Shown piece after piece: positions 13,201 to 22,200 of a stretch of 64,000 bases of DNA. The stretch covers positions 2,728,001 through 2,792,000 of the forward strand of contig NC_089984.1 of the NCBI RefSeq assembly GCF_036417845.1, given 5' to 3'. This DNA comes from Apteryx mantelli. Its lineage: Eukaryota > Chordata > Aves > Apterygiformes > Apterygidae. The position numbers and the translations under genes are program-made. Positions within the stretch are counted from its first letter, which is position 1; each line of letters opens with the position of its first letter. Below the pieces are notes generated by a model, which was not told where the DNA came from, ran no database searches, and saw nothing but the letters and a program-made list of their open reading frames with translations.

Positions 13201-16200
13201 TGTGGAGACGGTCTGCTTGGATGTGTGTGGTTCAGGCTGCAGGTCCCAGTGGTTAAGCCACAGTTTCCCCCATCCCTCACACCAGCGCTGCCTCTACCAT
13301 GAACCAGTCCACAGAGCTGAACCAGCAGAAAATTCTTTCCTTTCTGATTGGGCTTAGTTTCCTGCCTGTTTAGCTCCCTGGCATAGCTTTTCAGGATGGG
13401 ACCGGGGCAAAAAGCCAGCTGGGTTGGCTCAAACCATCAGCCTTAACAGAGGCTTAAAATAATGGGGTGCTGGCTCCCCTCTCCAGTCAGGCAGGCAGCT
13501 GAGTACCTGGCATTTGAGAGGCAACACTACTCACGGATTGTGCAGAGAGGTCCCTCTTCCCCCGAGCTGCTGGCACCCTGCGAGGCATCACCGTCTCATA
13601 CTTCTCCACATGGGCCAGCTTCTCCTCTAGGCTGGCAGAGACACCTGGAAAATTCAAAGGGCGATAGTTTCAGTCATGCTCAGAGCTGGGATGCATAGAA
13701 ATAACTGTGACAACTGGGGACAAAGGCATCTCCAAGGTGGCCAAAATGAATGCACAGCAGAGAGCAGAAAAAGCAGGTCAGGTTCTGTGGGTATGCTTCA
13801 GCAAACAGCCTGAAATAACCGCTGGGAACACAACCCACTGACCGGCTCCAGGGAAACCTTGTGCCTGATATATGTGGGGCCACAGCAAGTCCAGCAAAAG
13901 GAAATGCACATTGAACAGAGGAGAAAACCTTAGGAAGAAGCGAAGGGTTGTGCGATGATCTGCAGTGTGCCTTCTAGCAGAACACGCTGTGCTGGTCCCA
14001 GCAAAGGCACCACTGCAGATGCCCCCTGCCAGTCCTCAGCACTGCTGCCTGGCACCAGCACCCACGGGGTGCTCAGCAGCACCCACTCCTAGGACCCTAC
14101 CCCAAATCTCTGGCTATCATCCAGTCCTGGGTAGTTACAGGACAACCTCAGATTTATTTTTTCATGTCTAGCTTCTGGGGCTGCAGAAAAAAGCAGGAAA
14201 GCAGACTCCTTAAAGGCTGAAAAATGTACAAAGACTCTGATGCATTAATAAACATGGAGGTTTTAAGCTCCCAGTCTCGACGTCATGGTGTGTGATTTGG
14301 GGTCTGGCAACTCTCTGGGCTGTGTTTTGCAGAACGACTTGTGTTCCAGCTGGATCAGCCCCCTCCTCCCCCCACATTGTTCATGCAGCAGAAAAAACAG
14401 AAATCCTCAACAGTACATCTCCTTAGTAGCTTTTGTTGGTCTAAATCAGGGTTGCTAGGGTCTAATCTCTTGTCTGGTCTCCCCCCAAGCTTGTACCAAC
14501 ACTGGTGTTAACGAGATTGCATGAGCCAGTGCAGGGAGCTGATCCAGCTGAAAAACAGCTCCTTTTTTCCCAGGGGGGTTTGTCTGCAGCTGGATCGGCT
14601 TTCTGGCTCTGCTCATACTGTGGATGCAAGGGAAGGCAGGGGAATGTGCGGTCCAGAGGTGGATAAGGCAAGACCAGGCTGTCCCAGCTTCAATCTTCTC
14701 TAGCAGCTCTGGGACTGCAGTCTCAGCCAAGGGCAAGGGCTGTGGATCCATATTACACCTCTGCTAGGTACAGTTCATCACTCCCAGGCTTTGTGAACAA
14801 CCAGTTTTCTAATCCACTCTTTCAGTCTCAGAAATCAGAAACTTCTCCCTCCTCAAGGTGACAAACCATTCAGACCCACAGCAAGCCTTCCCAGGACCCC
14901 CAAACTGGGACCTCACATAGCAGCCATCTCCAGGCACCCATCTGTGGCCAACAGCACCCACATCAGCTGGTGAGAGGCAACTGGCAAAGCCCCCCTGGCA
15001 ACGGTGAGGTAGCATGCAGGGATCACGCCGGAGCAGACCGCTCCATCTGTGGGTGCCTGGCGGCCCTCGCCCACGGTGCCTGAGCGGGAGCCAAAAGCCT
15101 TGTCACCACCCCCTCGGCGGGCTGAGTCACGGTCCCCCTGCCAGCATGGCACAGACTGGGGATGACAAATTTCCCTCTCTCGCTGAAGGCTGATCTAGGT
15201 GCAATTACATAATCCCGCAAGCCCCATCTGCTCGCTGTGCTCCAGAGCTGAACCATGACTGCACTGCCTGGCTGCCCCAGCACGGCTACAAGGATCACCC
15301 CAAAAACTGGTTGGGCAGATGAATATGGTCTTGCTCTGAAGAGCACCCATGAAAACGGCTCTTACTCCTTACTGCTGCTGCTTGGGCTATGGGGTTGAAG
15401 TCTAGCATTGCCCGGCTGTGATCAGACCTGTGCAGGTCTGATTCTTGCTGGACAACTGGAGCCAAGACAGGCTGGAAACAGGGCACGGCAGATCAGAGGG
15501 TAGAGATCACTGAAAGCACCGTGCCCGACCCTCCACAATGGGGAGCACTCGTCCCTCTGCAGTGGGGACCACTGCAAGCAGAGTCAGCTGATGGAGCTTT
15601 CTCCAGCTGTAGGAGACAAACCTGGTGCTTGGACAGCTGGGGGAAGCATCTCAAAGCCCATTTTCGCCCTCAGCTGATGTCAGGAAGAGGATGACAATGA
15701 TGAGAGTGTAATTACCCTATGAGCCTGACACCAAGTTCAATCTCACAGACAAAGCAGCTGAAACCTTTCCGAGCAGCAACTGCCCCGAACAGCCCACACC
15801 TCCTCCAGTCAGCAATCCCGCTCCTGCCTCTCCACGCTCCAGAACATCACTGATACTAAGCCCTGTGCATCTAACCTGTGCAAACAAGTGCCTGCATGCA
15901 CCCCCCCCCCCTTCCAAATAATTCTTACGGAAAAAATTGCACCACAGTCCCTTGAATCCCCGGACATTATGCTCGTCGGGAAAGCATCCTCGGCAGGCGG
16001 TGGCGTACAGCCTTATTCTCCTTTTGAAAGTAGGGTTTTGATGCACAAAACCAGGCTGTGATGCCCTGGAGGTAGTACCACGAGGTTTAGCTCGAGCTCC
16101 ACCTGGCCGGCCCTTGGAAAGTCCCGGTAGAGCCCCGGTGGCAGCCGTCGGAGGGCGGGCTGAGCAGGGCAGGCAGCCCCAGCAGCTCGGGTGTCACCGG

Positions 16201-16596
16201 ACAGCTTCTTTGCCTCGAGCCCAAAAGTTCGCACCCGAATAAAAAAAATATCATTTTTAAGCCCGAGGCGTTTCTGGGAGAAAATAAATCGTTTCTCAGA
16301 GCCCGGCTCGCGGTGCTTTCGCGGCTGTTCGTAAGCAGTGCGGGGGGGGGGGGGGGAAGCTGACGCGCCCGGCGCGGCTGCCCGCAGGTCTCCGGCGGAG
16401 CCGCCCGGCTGCGCCGAGCCCGGGGAGCGGGAGGGACCGCGGCGGCCCCGCCGGTGCCTTTGCGCGGCAGCGCCGAGCCCCGCGCCGCGGGAGCCACTCG
16501 AGGGTCCCGGCCCGACCCCCGGCCCCGGCGCCCGCACTCACCGTGACGGAGCAGCAGCAGCAGCAGCAGCAGCGGGAGGGCGAGGGCCGGGGCCAT
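1037..16596 (-). CDS. ADAM8: ADAM8, membrane metalloprotease-disintegrin (5' half, partial)
   Basis: Twelve minus-strand exons join in frame to 433 codons: signal peptide (residues 1 to about 18), prodomain (about 19-200), reprolysin-type zinc protease domain (about 204-402) and the start of the disintegrin domain (about 405-433). The zinc site [12 protein letters not shown] has ligands H339, H343, H349 and catalytic E340, with the Met-turn methionine at M369. A likely cysteine-switch residue is C171. Every junction is phase-compatible and no stop or frameshift is seen, so the gene looks functional. Human ADAM8 is 824 residues; the rest of the disintegrin domain, the Cys-rich, EGF-like and transmembrane parts and the cytoplasmic tail must lie left of the window. 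Family role: a single-pass sheddase of leukocytes and inflamed tissue that cleaves membrane proteins and is activated by autocatalysis. I see no clear furin site before the protease domain. Neighbour TUBGCP2, on the same strand, supports orthology by synteny. Confidence 0.93.
1461..1609 (-). CDS. ADAM8: ADAM8 exon 11: zinc-binding active site
   Basis: Residues 325-373. It carries the full active-site consensus [12 protein letters not shown] and the Met-turn in GGCVMAAS. All zinc ligands and the general-base glutamate are intact, so the enzyme should be catalytically competent. Acceptor CAG, donor GTGAGT, ending in phase 2. Confidence 0.96.
2271..2297. repeat. Polypurine block A9-G11-A7
   Basis: A pure purine run of nine A, eleven G and seven A in ADAM8 intron 10. 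It is a simple-sequence tract, likely length-variable and prone to assembly or sequencing error. Confidence 0.9.
2413..2494 (-). CDS. ADAM8: ADAM8 exon 10: metalloprotease domain
   Basis: Residues 297-324: [18 protein letters not shown] then SGGVNQ, matching human GVDFTGTTVGFARVSAMC and SGAVNQ. It has a good polypyrimidine acceptor (CCCACAG) and donor GTAGGT, phase 0 out. Confidence 0.93.
2617..2786 (-). CDS. ADAM8: ADAM8 exon 9: metalloprotease domain
   Basis: Residues 241-296, including [16 protein letters not shown] and the closing HDNAQLIT, diagnostic of ADAM catalytic domains. A run of four lysines precedes HDN. Acceptor CAG, donor GTAAGG; it ends in phase 2 within the threonine codon. 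Confidence 0.94.
3558..3626 (-). CDS. ADAM8: ADAM8 exon 8: metalloprotease domain
   Basis: Residues 218-240, ending KEIVNHVDK as in human (LEVVNHVDK). The acceptor is the TAG at 3629-3627 rather than the CAG three codons further on, because this gives the 23-codon length of the human exon. Donor GTGAGT. Confidence 0.9.
3724..3789 (-). CDS. ADAM8: ADAM8 exon 7: start of metalloprotease domain
   Basis: Residues 196-217. [13 protein letters not shown] is the invariant first strand of the reprolysin domain (human RYVELYVVVDNAE). Acceptor TTTCAG, donor GTAAGG, phase 0 on both sides. Confidence 0.94.
4313..4499 (-). CDS. ADAM8: ADAM8 exon 6: end of prodomain with cysteine switch
   Basis: Residues 133-195: [15 protein letters not shown], then [10 protein letters not shown], then the RGTC motif whose C171 is the likely cysteine-switch residue keeping the protease latent. 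The donor is a weaker site (TGG then GTTAGG), chosen because it alone gives the phase 0 needed by exon 7 and a length within two residues of human. The last few residues are therefore less certain. Confidence 0.85.
4500..7307. other. ADAM8 intron 5
   Basis: A 2.8-kb intron with no exon-like block that fits the phase-2 junction. The only structure noticed is the 52-bp tandem duplication at 7057-7160. Confidence 0.6.
7057..7160. repeat. 52-bp tandem duplication, two copies
   Basis: Two adjacent copies start at 7057 and 7109, each beginning GCTTTGTCACA and ending TTCAAGAGCAG, with about 85-90 percent identity by eye. Copy 1 holds a perfect AP-1 core TGACTCA (7090-7096); copy 2 has TGACTCG at the same place. 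Confidence 0.85.
7308..7384 (-). CDS. ADAM8: ADAM8 exon 5: prodomain, DHCFYQGHV segment
   Basis: Residues 108-132, with [12 protein letters not shown] and [11 protein letters not shown], the most conserved stretch of ADAM prodomains. Acceptor CAG, donor GTAGGA, ending in phase 2. A 52-bp tandem duplication lies about 150 bp past its donor. Confidence 0.94.
7385..8736. other. ADAM8 introns 4 and 3
   Basis: Introns 7385-8191 and 8271-8736 flank exon 4. I see no repeat or additional coding block. Confidence 0.6.
8192..8270 (-). CDS. ADAM8: ADAM8 exon 4: prodomain
   Basis: Residues 81-107, containing [18 protein letters not shown]. This corresponds to the human segment LLGSGYTETYTAANGSEV. Acceptor CAG; donor GTATGG. 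It enters in phase 2 and leaves in phase 0. Confidence 0.92.
8737..8813 (-). CDS. ADAM8: ADAM8 exon 3: prodomain
   Basis: Residues 56-80, including [20 protein letters not shown], the prodomain beta segment that corresponds to PERVSYVLGATGHNFTLHL in human. Acceptor CAG and donor GTGAGT are both strong. The exon ends in phase 2. Confidence 0.92.
9365..9600 (-). mobile_element. CR1 retrotransposon relic, 3' part, minus orientation
   Basis: Read on the minus strand, this has the usual CR1 3'-end wording: GGACTAGAGACTCCTTGAGG, then CCCTTCCACCAACACTCTGG, near 9375-9420. Upstream it has the CR1 stretch that includes AGTCCTGTCTGTGCTC-like sequence. It is truncated and old. The left boundary is approximate. 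Confidence 0.75.
12289..12417 (+). pseudogene. Possible type II keratin-like relic
   Basis: An open frame ending at TAA 12415-12417 reads [16 protein letters not shown]. This resembles the helix-initiation motif of type II keratins and other intermediate filaments (FIDKVRFLEQQNKML), with 9 of 15 positions identical from the FI/LV position. A further SVFES, 14 residues on, could match a later keratin FES with an internal deletion. AATAAA follows at 12431-12436. It lies antisense in ADAM8 intron 2, and there is no start or longer homology. A decayed retrocopy fragment is possible, as is chance similarity. Confidence 0.3.
12646..12661. repeat. Poly(A) run, A16
   Basis: Sixteen A in a row on the plus strand in ADAM8 intron 2, about 230 bp past the keratin-like frame. 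It could be a retrocopy tail or a plain homopolymer. Confidence 0.85.
13535..13644 (-). CDS. ADAM8: ADAM8 exon 2: start of prodomain
   Basis: The acceptor CAG ends at 13645 and the donor is GTGAGT from 13534. It codes residues 19-55, including [11 protein letters not shown], which matches the beginning of the human prodomain (EQYEVVLPWRL in human). Phase 1 in, phase 0 out. Confidence 0.9.
15901..15911. repeat. Poly(C) run, C11
   Basis: Eleven C in ADAM8 intron 1, a simple homopolymer. Confidence 0.9.
16342..16356. repeat. Poly(G) run, G15
   Basis: Fifteen G on the plus strand, about 200 bp inside intron 1 of ADAM8. The minus-strand transcript would read C15. It is potentially G-quadruplex forming on the template strand. 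Confidence 0.9.
16542..16596 (-). CDS. ADAM8: ADAM8 exon 1: start codon and signal peptide
   Basis: The ATG at 16596-16594 opens a classic signal peptide, MAPALALP followed by eight leucines, then RH. Seven of the leucines come from an uninterrupted CTG repeat. The exon ends in phase 1 at a good donor (GTGAGT, 16541 downward). It was chosen because it joins in frame to exon 2 and matches the position of the human signal-peptide exon. Confidence 0.88.
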
Positions 16597-16677
16597 GTCT
16601 CGGCGGCGCGGCCGGCGGTGCCCACTGCGCCCGGCCGTGCCCCGCCGTGCCCGGCCGCCGGCAGCCCCCGCCCGCCG

Positions 16678-16684
16678 TGACTCA
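16678..16684. promoter_or_regulatory. AP-1 core TGACTCA upstream of ADAM8
   Basis: A perfect palindromic-type AP-1 heptamer, 82 bp upstream of the ADAM8 ATG. FOS/JUN control would fit an inflammation-induced protease, but function is inferred only from the motif and its position. Confidence 0.5.
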
Positions 16685-16697
16685 CCGCCCGCCGCGA

Positions 16698-16724
16698 GAC
16701 GGGACGGGACGGGACGGGACGGGG
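16698..16724. repeat. GGGAC pentanucleotide repeat
   Basis: GAC followed by four uninterrupted GGGAC units and GGGG, immediately upstream of the AP-1 core in the ADAM8 promoter. It is a GC-rich microsatellite that may vary in length. Confidence 0.85.
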
Positions 16725-16752
16725 CGGGCCGCGGCGGGGCGGGCCGCCCCCC

Positions 16753-16780
16753 GGGGCTGGGGGGCTGGTGGGGGCTGGGG
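16753..16780 (+). other. G-quadruplex-type motif
   Basis: G runs of 4, 6, 5 and 4, separated by loops of two to four bases, satisfy the usual four-run quadruplex pattern. It lies about 160 bp upstream of the ADAM8 start codon on the strand opposite the transcript. Confidence 0.6.
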
Positions 16781-16849
16781 CCGCCCCTCCCCGGCGGCGG
16801 GGGCGCTGTGCGGCCGCCAGCGCAGCGGGGGGGGGCACTAGGGCACTGG

Positions 16850-17300
16850 TGGGGGGCGTCCGTGGGGTCTATGTCCGTGGGGCACTGGGGGTGACGGCCA
16901 GCACGGGGGGGTGTGTGACCGTGGGGCACTGAGGAGGTGTTTGTGGAGCATTGCAATTGCCCGTGGTGCACTGGGGGAGCCCGAGGTGATGGAGGGGCTG
17001 CGGGGGGTCTGGGGTTGTGCGTGGAGGTGTCCACTGGTCACTGCGGGGGTCCTTCCTGGCCCTGAGGTGACAGAGAAGCCAAGGGCACAACATGGAGCTG
17101 AGCTGTAAGGGGACCTGGGGGGACCAGGGGGCATTGGGGAGTATCAGTGAGGCATCAGGGATCCTCCCTGGCCCCAAGACAATGGAGGGGCTGGGGGCAC
17201 CATGTGGGGCAGAGCTGGGGGGACCACTGGGGGGACCCTCCCTGCCCACGAGGTGATGGAGGGGCTGGGTCCAAATGGTGGGTGCCGGCTGGGGCTGCAG
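16850..17300. repeat. Degenerate G-rich minisatellite
   Basis: Imperfect units recur with the core GAGGTGATGGAGGGGCTG (about 16982, 17250; diverged at about 17180) and TCCTCCCTGGCCC-like leads (about 17050, 17162, 17237). Spacing is irregular, roughly 75-110 bp. Long proline-rich open frames on the minus strand here (for example 16869-17708) are by-products of the composition. Confidence 0.65.
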
Positions 17301-18218
17301 CAGGGCAGGGCGCTGGAGGATGGGAGAAAGGCAGCAAGGGGGGCTGGCGGCTATCTTCTGGGGCTCCAGGGGAGAAAGACAGAGCCCAAGGGACACCCAC
17401 GGGGTTGTGCTGCACAGCCAGTGCTCAGGACACAGAGGGGGCAAGTTCAATAACCACAACAGAGACCCCAGGTCCCCGAGGGGAGAGTCGTGACAAAGAC
17501 AGTCACACTTGGAAGTTTGTCCAGCCTCCAGCCTTATGACCCTCCAAGGAGGGAGATTCCTTATCCCCTTTTTGAGCCCTTTGCACCCAGCCTTGTAAAC
17601 ATCGCAGTGCTTTTCCTCTTCTGTAAATTCAGCCCCCAGGCACTTGGAAGTCACCATCCTTTTATAACTGTGGTTTAGGTGGTAGGTGACCATAGCATTC
17701 CTCTGCACATCGTCTTCTTTCTATGCCAACACTATTTCTTCAAAAATTTTGGAGGTCATGTTTCCTAAGCCTCTTCCTGTGCTTCTGGTGAGTTCATATG
17801 GTTTTCACCCAGTTGTGCTCCCCACCTCTGATTTCACTGAGATCTCCTCTTTACCACATGGTTAATTCCTGTTTTTCCCTTACCCACAGGCTAGCTAGCA
17901 GAGGGAGTAACGCAGAGACTTGGGGACAGTGTGCAGAAAGATGCCTCTTAAACACTGACTTATGATACTTTCACTGTGTTTTGGGCCAAGACCCATCAGG
18001 AAATGAAGCTGTTGTAAGGCTCCGTGCTGCCCGGAAAACACCATTCGAATCCGAGCCCCTGCCACCACTGCTCAGAGCGTCTGCCGGCTGTTTGGCTGCT
18101 ATCTTGCCACTGGATCGGGGTTGTGTGCTATAGCTTCCTACCCCGAAGCCATAGGTGAGGGTTTATCTCACTGGAGATCAAGCAGCTGCAGAAGAGACCA
18201 CGAGGGATTGAAGGCAGC

Positions 18219-18280
18219 ATTTGCATTTAACAAAAAAGAGGGTTGGGCACTTAGTTCAGAAGTTGCAATAATTATGCATG
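18219..18280. promoter_or_regulatory. Octamer and C/EBP-like motif cluster upstream of ADAM8
   Basis: A perfect octamer ATTTGCAT (18219-18226) is followed within about 40 bp by a TTGCAATAA C/EBP-like site and TTATGCAT. It is 1.6 kb upstream of ADAM8, a gene expressed in myeloid cells. This is a candidate enhancer by motif only. Confidence 0.25.
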
Positions 18281-19272
18281 GCTGCATTTCACCAGGATGC
18301 GAGCTCCCTGAAGCAGCAAACCAAGTGCCTATTTTAAAAGCAAGTACAGGACAAAAAATTTCAAAGCTTTGCAAAATCTCAAAATCATATTGAAACCATC
18401 ACTGCTGAACACCTCCTGGCACAAAAGGATATGATTTACAGACCAGAGCAATGATGTCATCACCAAAGAGACCAGCAAGCCCGGAAGATCTTTCTACCAG
18501 CTGATGTGTCAGCTCCATGTGTACACCAGTCTGGCAAGCAGGGCTTTCCTAGACTTGTGCCCCCATTGGGGTGCCCTAGCTGGTGCCTTCTGTTCCCTGG
18601 GAACAGTCTTGAACCCTACAGTGCTCTTGATATTCTGTATTCTTGAGTTTGGGTCAGTGGGACTCAGCAGAAAGTCAAAGCAGAGCTTATGGCTCCACCA
18701 TCATCCTATAATGCCCCATGAGTGTTTGCAGAGCCCTTAGGTAGCTTCAGGGACTATTTGGCTCTTTGTTTTCATCGCTTGGGATTTATTATGTGGCCTC
18801 CTAGTTTATACTGATTGCACAGTTGACTCCCTTTCAGAAGTGGGCCTGAAGCTACAAGTTTTGGAAAAGCCTGGGGTGGCCAGGGTGGCGTACTCCAGGA
18901 ATGCCCTGCTGCTTGCTAGCAATGGGGCAGCAGAGCTGATGGAACGTAAGAAATGGCGGGCTGTGAGTATTAACACAAATGTAAGTGGTAAGAGGAAAGG
19001 CAATCTGTCAGTTAGAAGTCAAGGGAGGGGATTGCTTAGACCATAAGACATGGGCTCCACTTATTAGAGGACAAAGTGGCAGAAGAAATGCTTCTAGAAG
19101 AAATGCTAGAAGCTGCATGTCATCTAGTCTTGAGCTGCAGGCTGGGTTTGTTTGCTGCCACTTCCTGGAAAGTTGTGTTAGGCTAACAGAGATGCAGCAA
19201 GCCATTACAGGCATGGGAAGAGAAGACAGCTGTACTATAGCAGCTGCGGTCAGGACAGGGTGCTGTATGATA

Positions 19273-19287
19273 CCCCCCCCCCCCCCC
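19273..19287. repeat. Poly(C) run, C15
   Basis: Fifteen C in intergenic DNA; likely length-unstable. Confidence 0.9.
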
Positions 19288-22200
19288 TTAGTGCTTTGTG
19301 GTCAGAGCCTACAGGATGAAAGGCTGAGTCCTGAGACTGTGACAGTTCCATTTTGACCACTGATCAGGAGGACTCCCGTGTTCCTGTACCAAGACATGGA
19401 AAAAAGGGATTTTTCCAGTAGACTACAAATTTGTTCCACATTTCTGTCTGCAGCTTTTCTTTAGTTCTGCCTTTAAATACGGACCTTTATTTAAAAAAAA
19501 AAGAAAAGAAAGGAGAACTCCATACTTCTGGAAAGAAAATTGAAATTCAATCTTTTAGTATCACAGCTCGTTGAAGAATATAAATAAGAGACAGGGAGAG
19601 AACTTAGGCGGATGCAAAGGGTGACTTTTCTTCTGTTTCCTGCTGCTTCTTCCAGACGGTCCCTCCTGAATTAGCCCAGTGTTAACTCAGCAAAATCCCA
19701 GCTTGCAGAGCAGCAACAGCATTGCAGGGGGGGGCTGACAGCTAGCAGAACAACAGTAAGCGGAAAATCCCAAGGCAGCCATGCTCAGCTCCAGGAGGAG
19801 GGAGAGATCCGGCATCCTGTTACAATCCCAGCAGCATACACACCTTTTCTGCTGTTGGTTGCCTTTTTCAGAGGGGAGAGAGAGAGGAAGGAGCGGTCAG
19901 AGAGCAGAGCTAGAACTGCTGTTGCACCAAATTCCCATTTTGCCATGGGAGGCTGCATGCACAAGGCAGAGGAGAAGGTAAAGCATGGCTTAGCAGCTCC
20001 ACTGAATGCCAGTGTCCTATCACCATCCTGTCCTAGTGAGGGCCAGCTCTGGACATGTCTGGTCTCTGACGCTGAGGCCCTCACCCATACTAATAGGCTC
20101 TAACTTGCAAACTAGTAGACTGTGCCCCAAGGTGCCACCTGGGAAAGGCCAACTAGCTTTTGAGGGTGTTGGGTGGTTGGTGGCCAGGGACTGATTGAAA
20201 ATCCATGCATCAGAGATGAGGGGATGCTGGACACCGGCCCTGCTTAATTTACTAGTATAGACATAACCAACACAACCTGTCCAAGACAAACACACTTCTC
20301 TTGCAATTCCCAGTTGGGATGTGCACCCATGCTGGGGTCATGCTACAGCCGCTTGCCAGAGATGGTCAAGACAGTGGGGAGAGCCCCAAGGATGAACATC
20401 CACACCTAGAAAGCTCAGGACAATCAGTCTTGTCAGCAGAAAGTGGCTGCCCTCAAGATAATTTAGCCCCCATGCCATCAACTGAAGCACTGACATCGAA
20501 ACAGAGCCCTTCTCCGTGCTCGTCTTTGCAGGCGTGTGCAAAGCACAGTGCTGTGTGCTGCTCCAGCCCAGTCCTCATGCGGACACCCTGCCAACTTGGG
20601 GAACCATAGCCAAGAACAAGCAACCGTTGTGGCCAGCTGCACACTCTCCAGGACTTGACAGGCAGGCGCAGATCACAAGGGGACCTCCCATCCCCTGCCA
20701 GACCCCCTGAGTCACCACCTGGCAGAGGAAGCACCCCCACTTCCTGCTTGGAGCTGGAGCTCTCTGCCACACATGGCTTCAGATCTCCACACGGGCTGAG
20801 GAGCTTGCACGGATGTGTGGGCGCTGCTCACTCCTGCTTGACACCGGATGTAAGGCAGTGATTTCATCAGGACCGCCGCCTTGTAGAAAGCGAGCAGCTG
20901 TGCTGGGACTCTGGTGAGGCACCCAAGAGGAACTGCATGGTGCTGAAGGATGGGCTTGAGGCTGGACCGGTCCCTGCTCTGCATGTTGCAGGCTTTCAGC
21001 TCTCAACCAGACTGCTGTGGTCGAAGGCTGGAGACTGAAGCTGGAGAGCTGTTTCTAGTCAGGGCTGACTGCAGTGAACCCAGTCGTTCACTTTTCCTCT
21101 GGCCCACAGGGCATCAGCAAGTAAAAGTGATGTCCCGTGACACTGTAGAGAGCACAGAGAGTAGAAATACTGAGTGATGTAGCAAGGGCCAGGCTGCCAG
21201 AAGGAATGGGCTTATGTTTCCTAAAGGGCTGCATCCCAAAGGACAATGGTAGCAGATGAGGAAGGGCCAGGGCTACATGGAGGTATCAGGACCAGGTAGT
21301 AGGACCAGCACAGCCAACACAGAGCTGGTCCCACTGTGACATGGCTGGGGAGCGGGACACCAAACTAGCAAAGCAATAGCATATATAAGGCACAGCGTTG
21401 GTCGCTGGCCTCTGCCATTCAGCACTGGAGTTTGGAAGTGTCTCTTGCCACATGTGTGCATCCCATCTGCTGCCCCAGCACCTCTTGGGGCCATGGGCCA
21501 CAGGAAGTGAGCCAGCTCCGGATATGGTGACGCACAACCACCGAGTTTTGATCACCCCAGGGAAGGAACTGGATTCTTTGCCTGGGTCCCTAACGCGTGT
21601 CTCTGTATTGCCCTTGCTCTTTCTGTCTGCTGCCCTTCCTGTTCCATAGATACGGTGTCAAAAGGTGTCACACTAAAAATACCGTTGGTTAGAGGCTAGC
21701 ATGCACACCTTGGTACGTGGCCAGCTCTCTCCTCAGCCTGCTCTGTGCTTGAACTGAAGGCAGGATGGAGAGAAATTAAGCCCAGACCCGCTTTAGACAA
21801 TTTGCATTTGGACACAGAGCAGTTCTGAAGTTTCTTTCAATATCTCTGCTACTTTTCAGAAGCCATGGGCCACAGGAACGGTGAATCCCAAAGCTAAATA
21901 ACTGTACTGCTTCCAGCCAGACATATATTTATATCTGTATGTATATGTATTGCTCCATCGGATACACGAGCAACCAGGAATGCCACTTTCATAGGGTGGC
22001 ATCTAAGTGTGAAGACACAATGAAAGACTGGAGAGGGTCATCCACCAGGGATCAAAGAGCCAATGTAGACCTAGTAATGTACAGGATTTCACACAGGGAA
22101 GAAACAATTAAGCAAGGCCCTGCATAAGCCTGGGGCTCTGGTGTAGGAAATAATGTTGCAACAAAGCCATGGACGCAGAAAATTTCAATAGGATGGGAGT

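Larger units (their letters stand above)
8814..13534. other. ADAM8 intron 2
   Basis: A 4.7-kb intron. It contains a CR1 3' relic near 9.4 kb, a possible keratin-like relic at 12.29-12.42 kb and an A16 run at 12646-12661. Other open frames look like chance. Confidence 0.6.
13645..16541. other. ADAM8 intron 1
   Basis: A 2.9-kb intron that becomes GC-rich towards exon 1. It has a C11 run at 15901-15911, a G15 run at 16342-16356 and a TGAGTCA AP-1/MARE-like core at 15123-15129. No further coding exon is seen. Confidence 0.6.
16100..16850 (-). promoter_or_regulatory. ADAM8: ADAM8 promoter CpG island
   Basis: Dense CpG and very high GC surround exon 1, in clear contrast to the flanks. There is no TATA box at a useful distance, so a dispersed CpG-island start is likely. 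It includes an AP-1 core, a pentanucleotide repeat and a G15 run. The transcription start cannot be fixed from sequence. Confidence 0.75.

Noticed and set aside
16869-17708. 279-codon minus-strand open frame, and an overlapping 315-codon frame (16087-17034)
   Set aside because: Both are proline-, serine- and arginine-rich because of the GC-rich promoter and minisatellite. The 315-codon frame merely reads through the real ADAM8 exon 1. No domain or splice logic supports a separate gene.
19078-19113. Heat-shock-element-like or palindromic block with TTCTAGAA
   Set aside because: Best explained as a short imperfect direct repeat of AGAAGAAATGCT; no neighbouring promoter.
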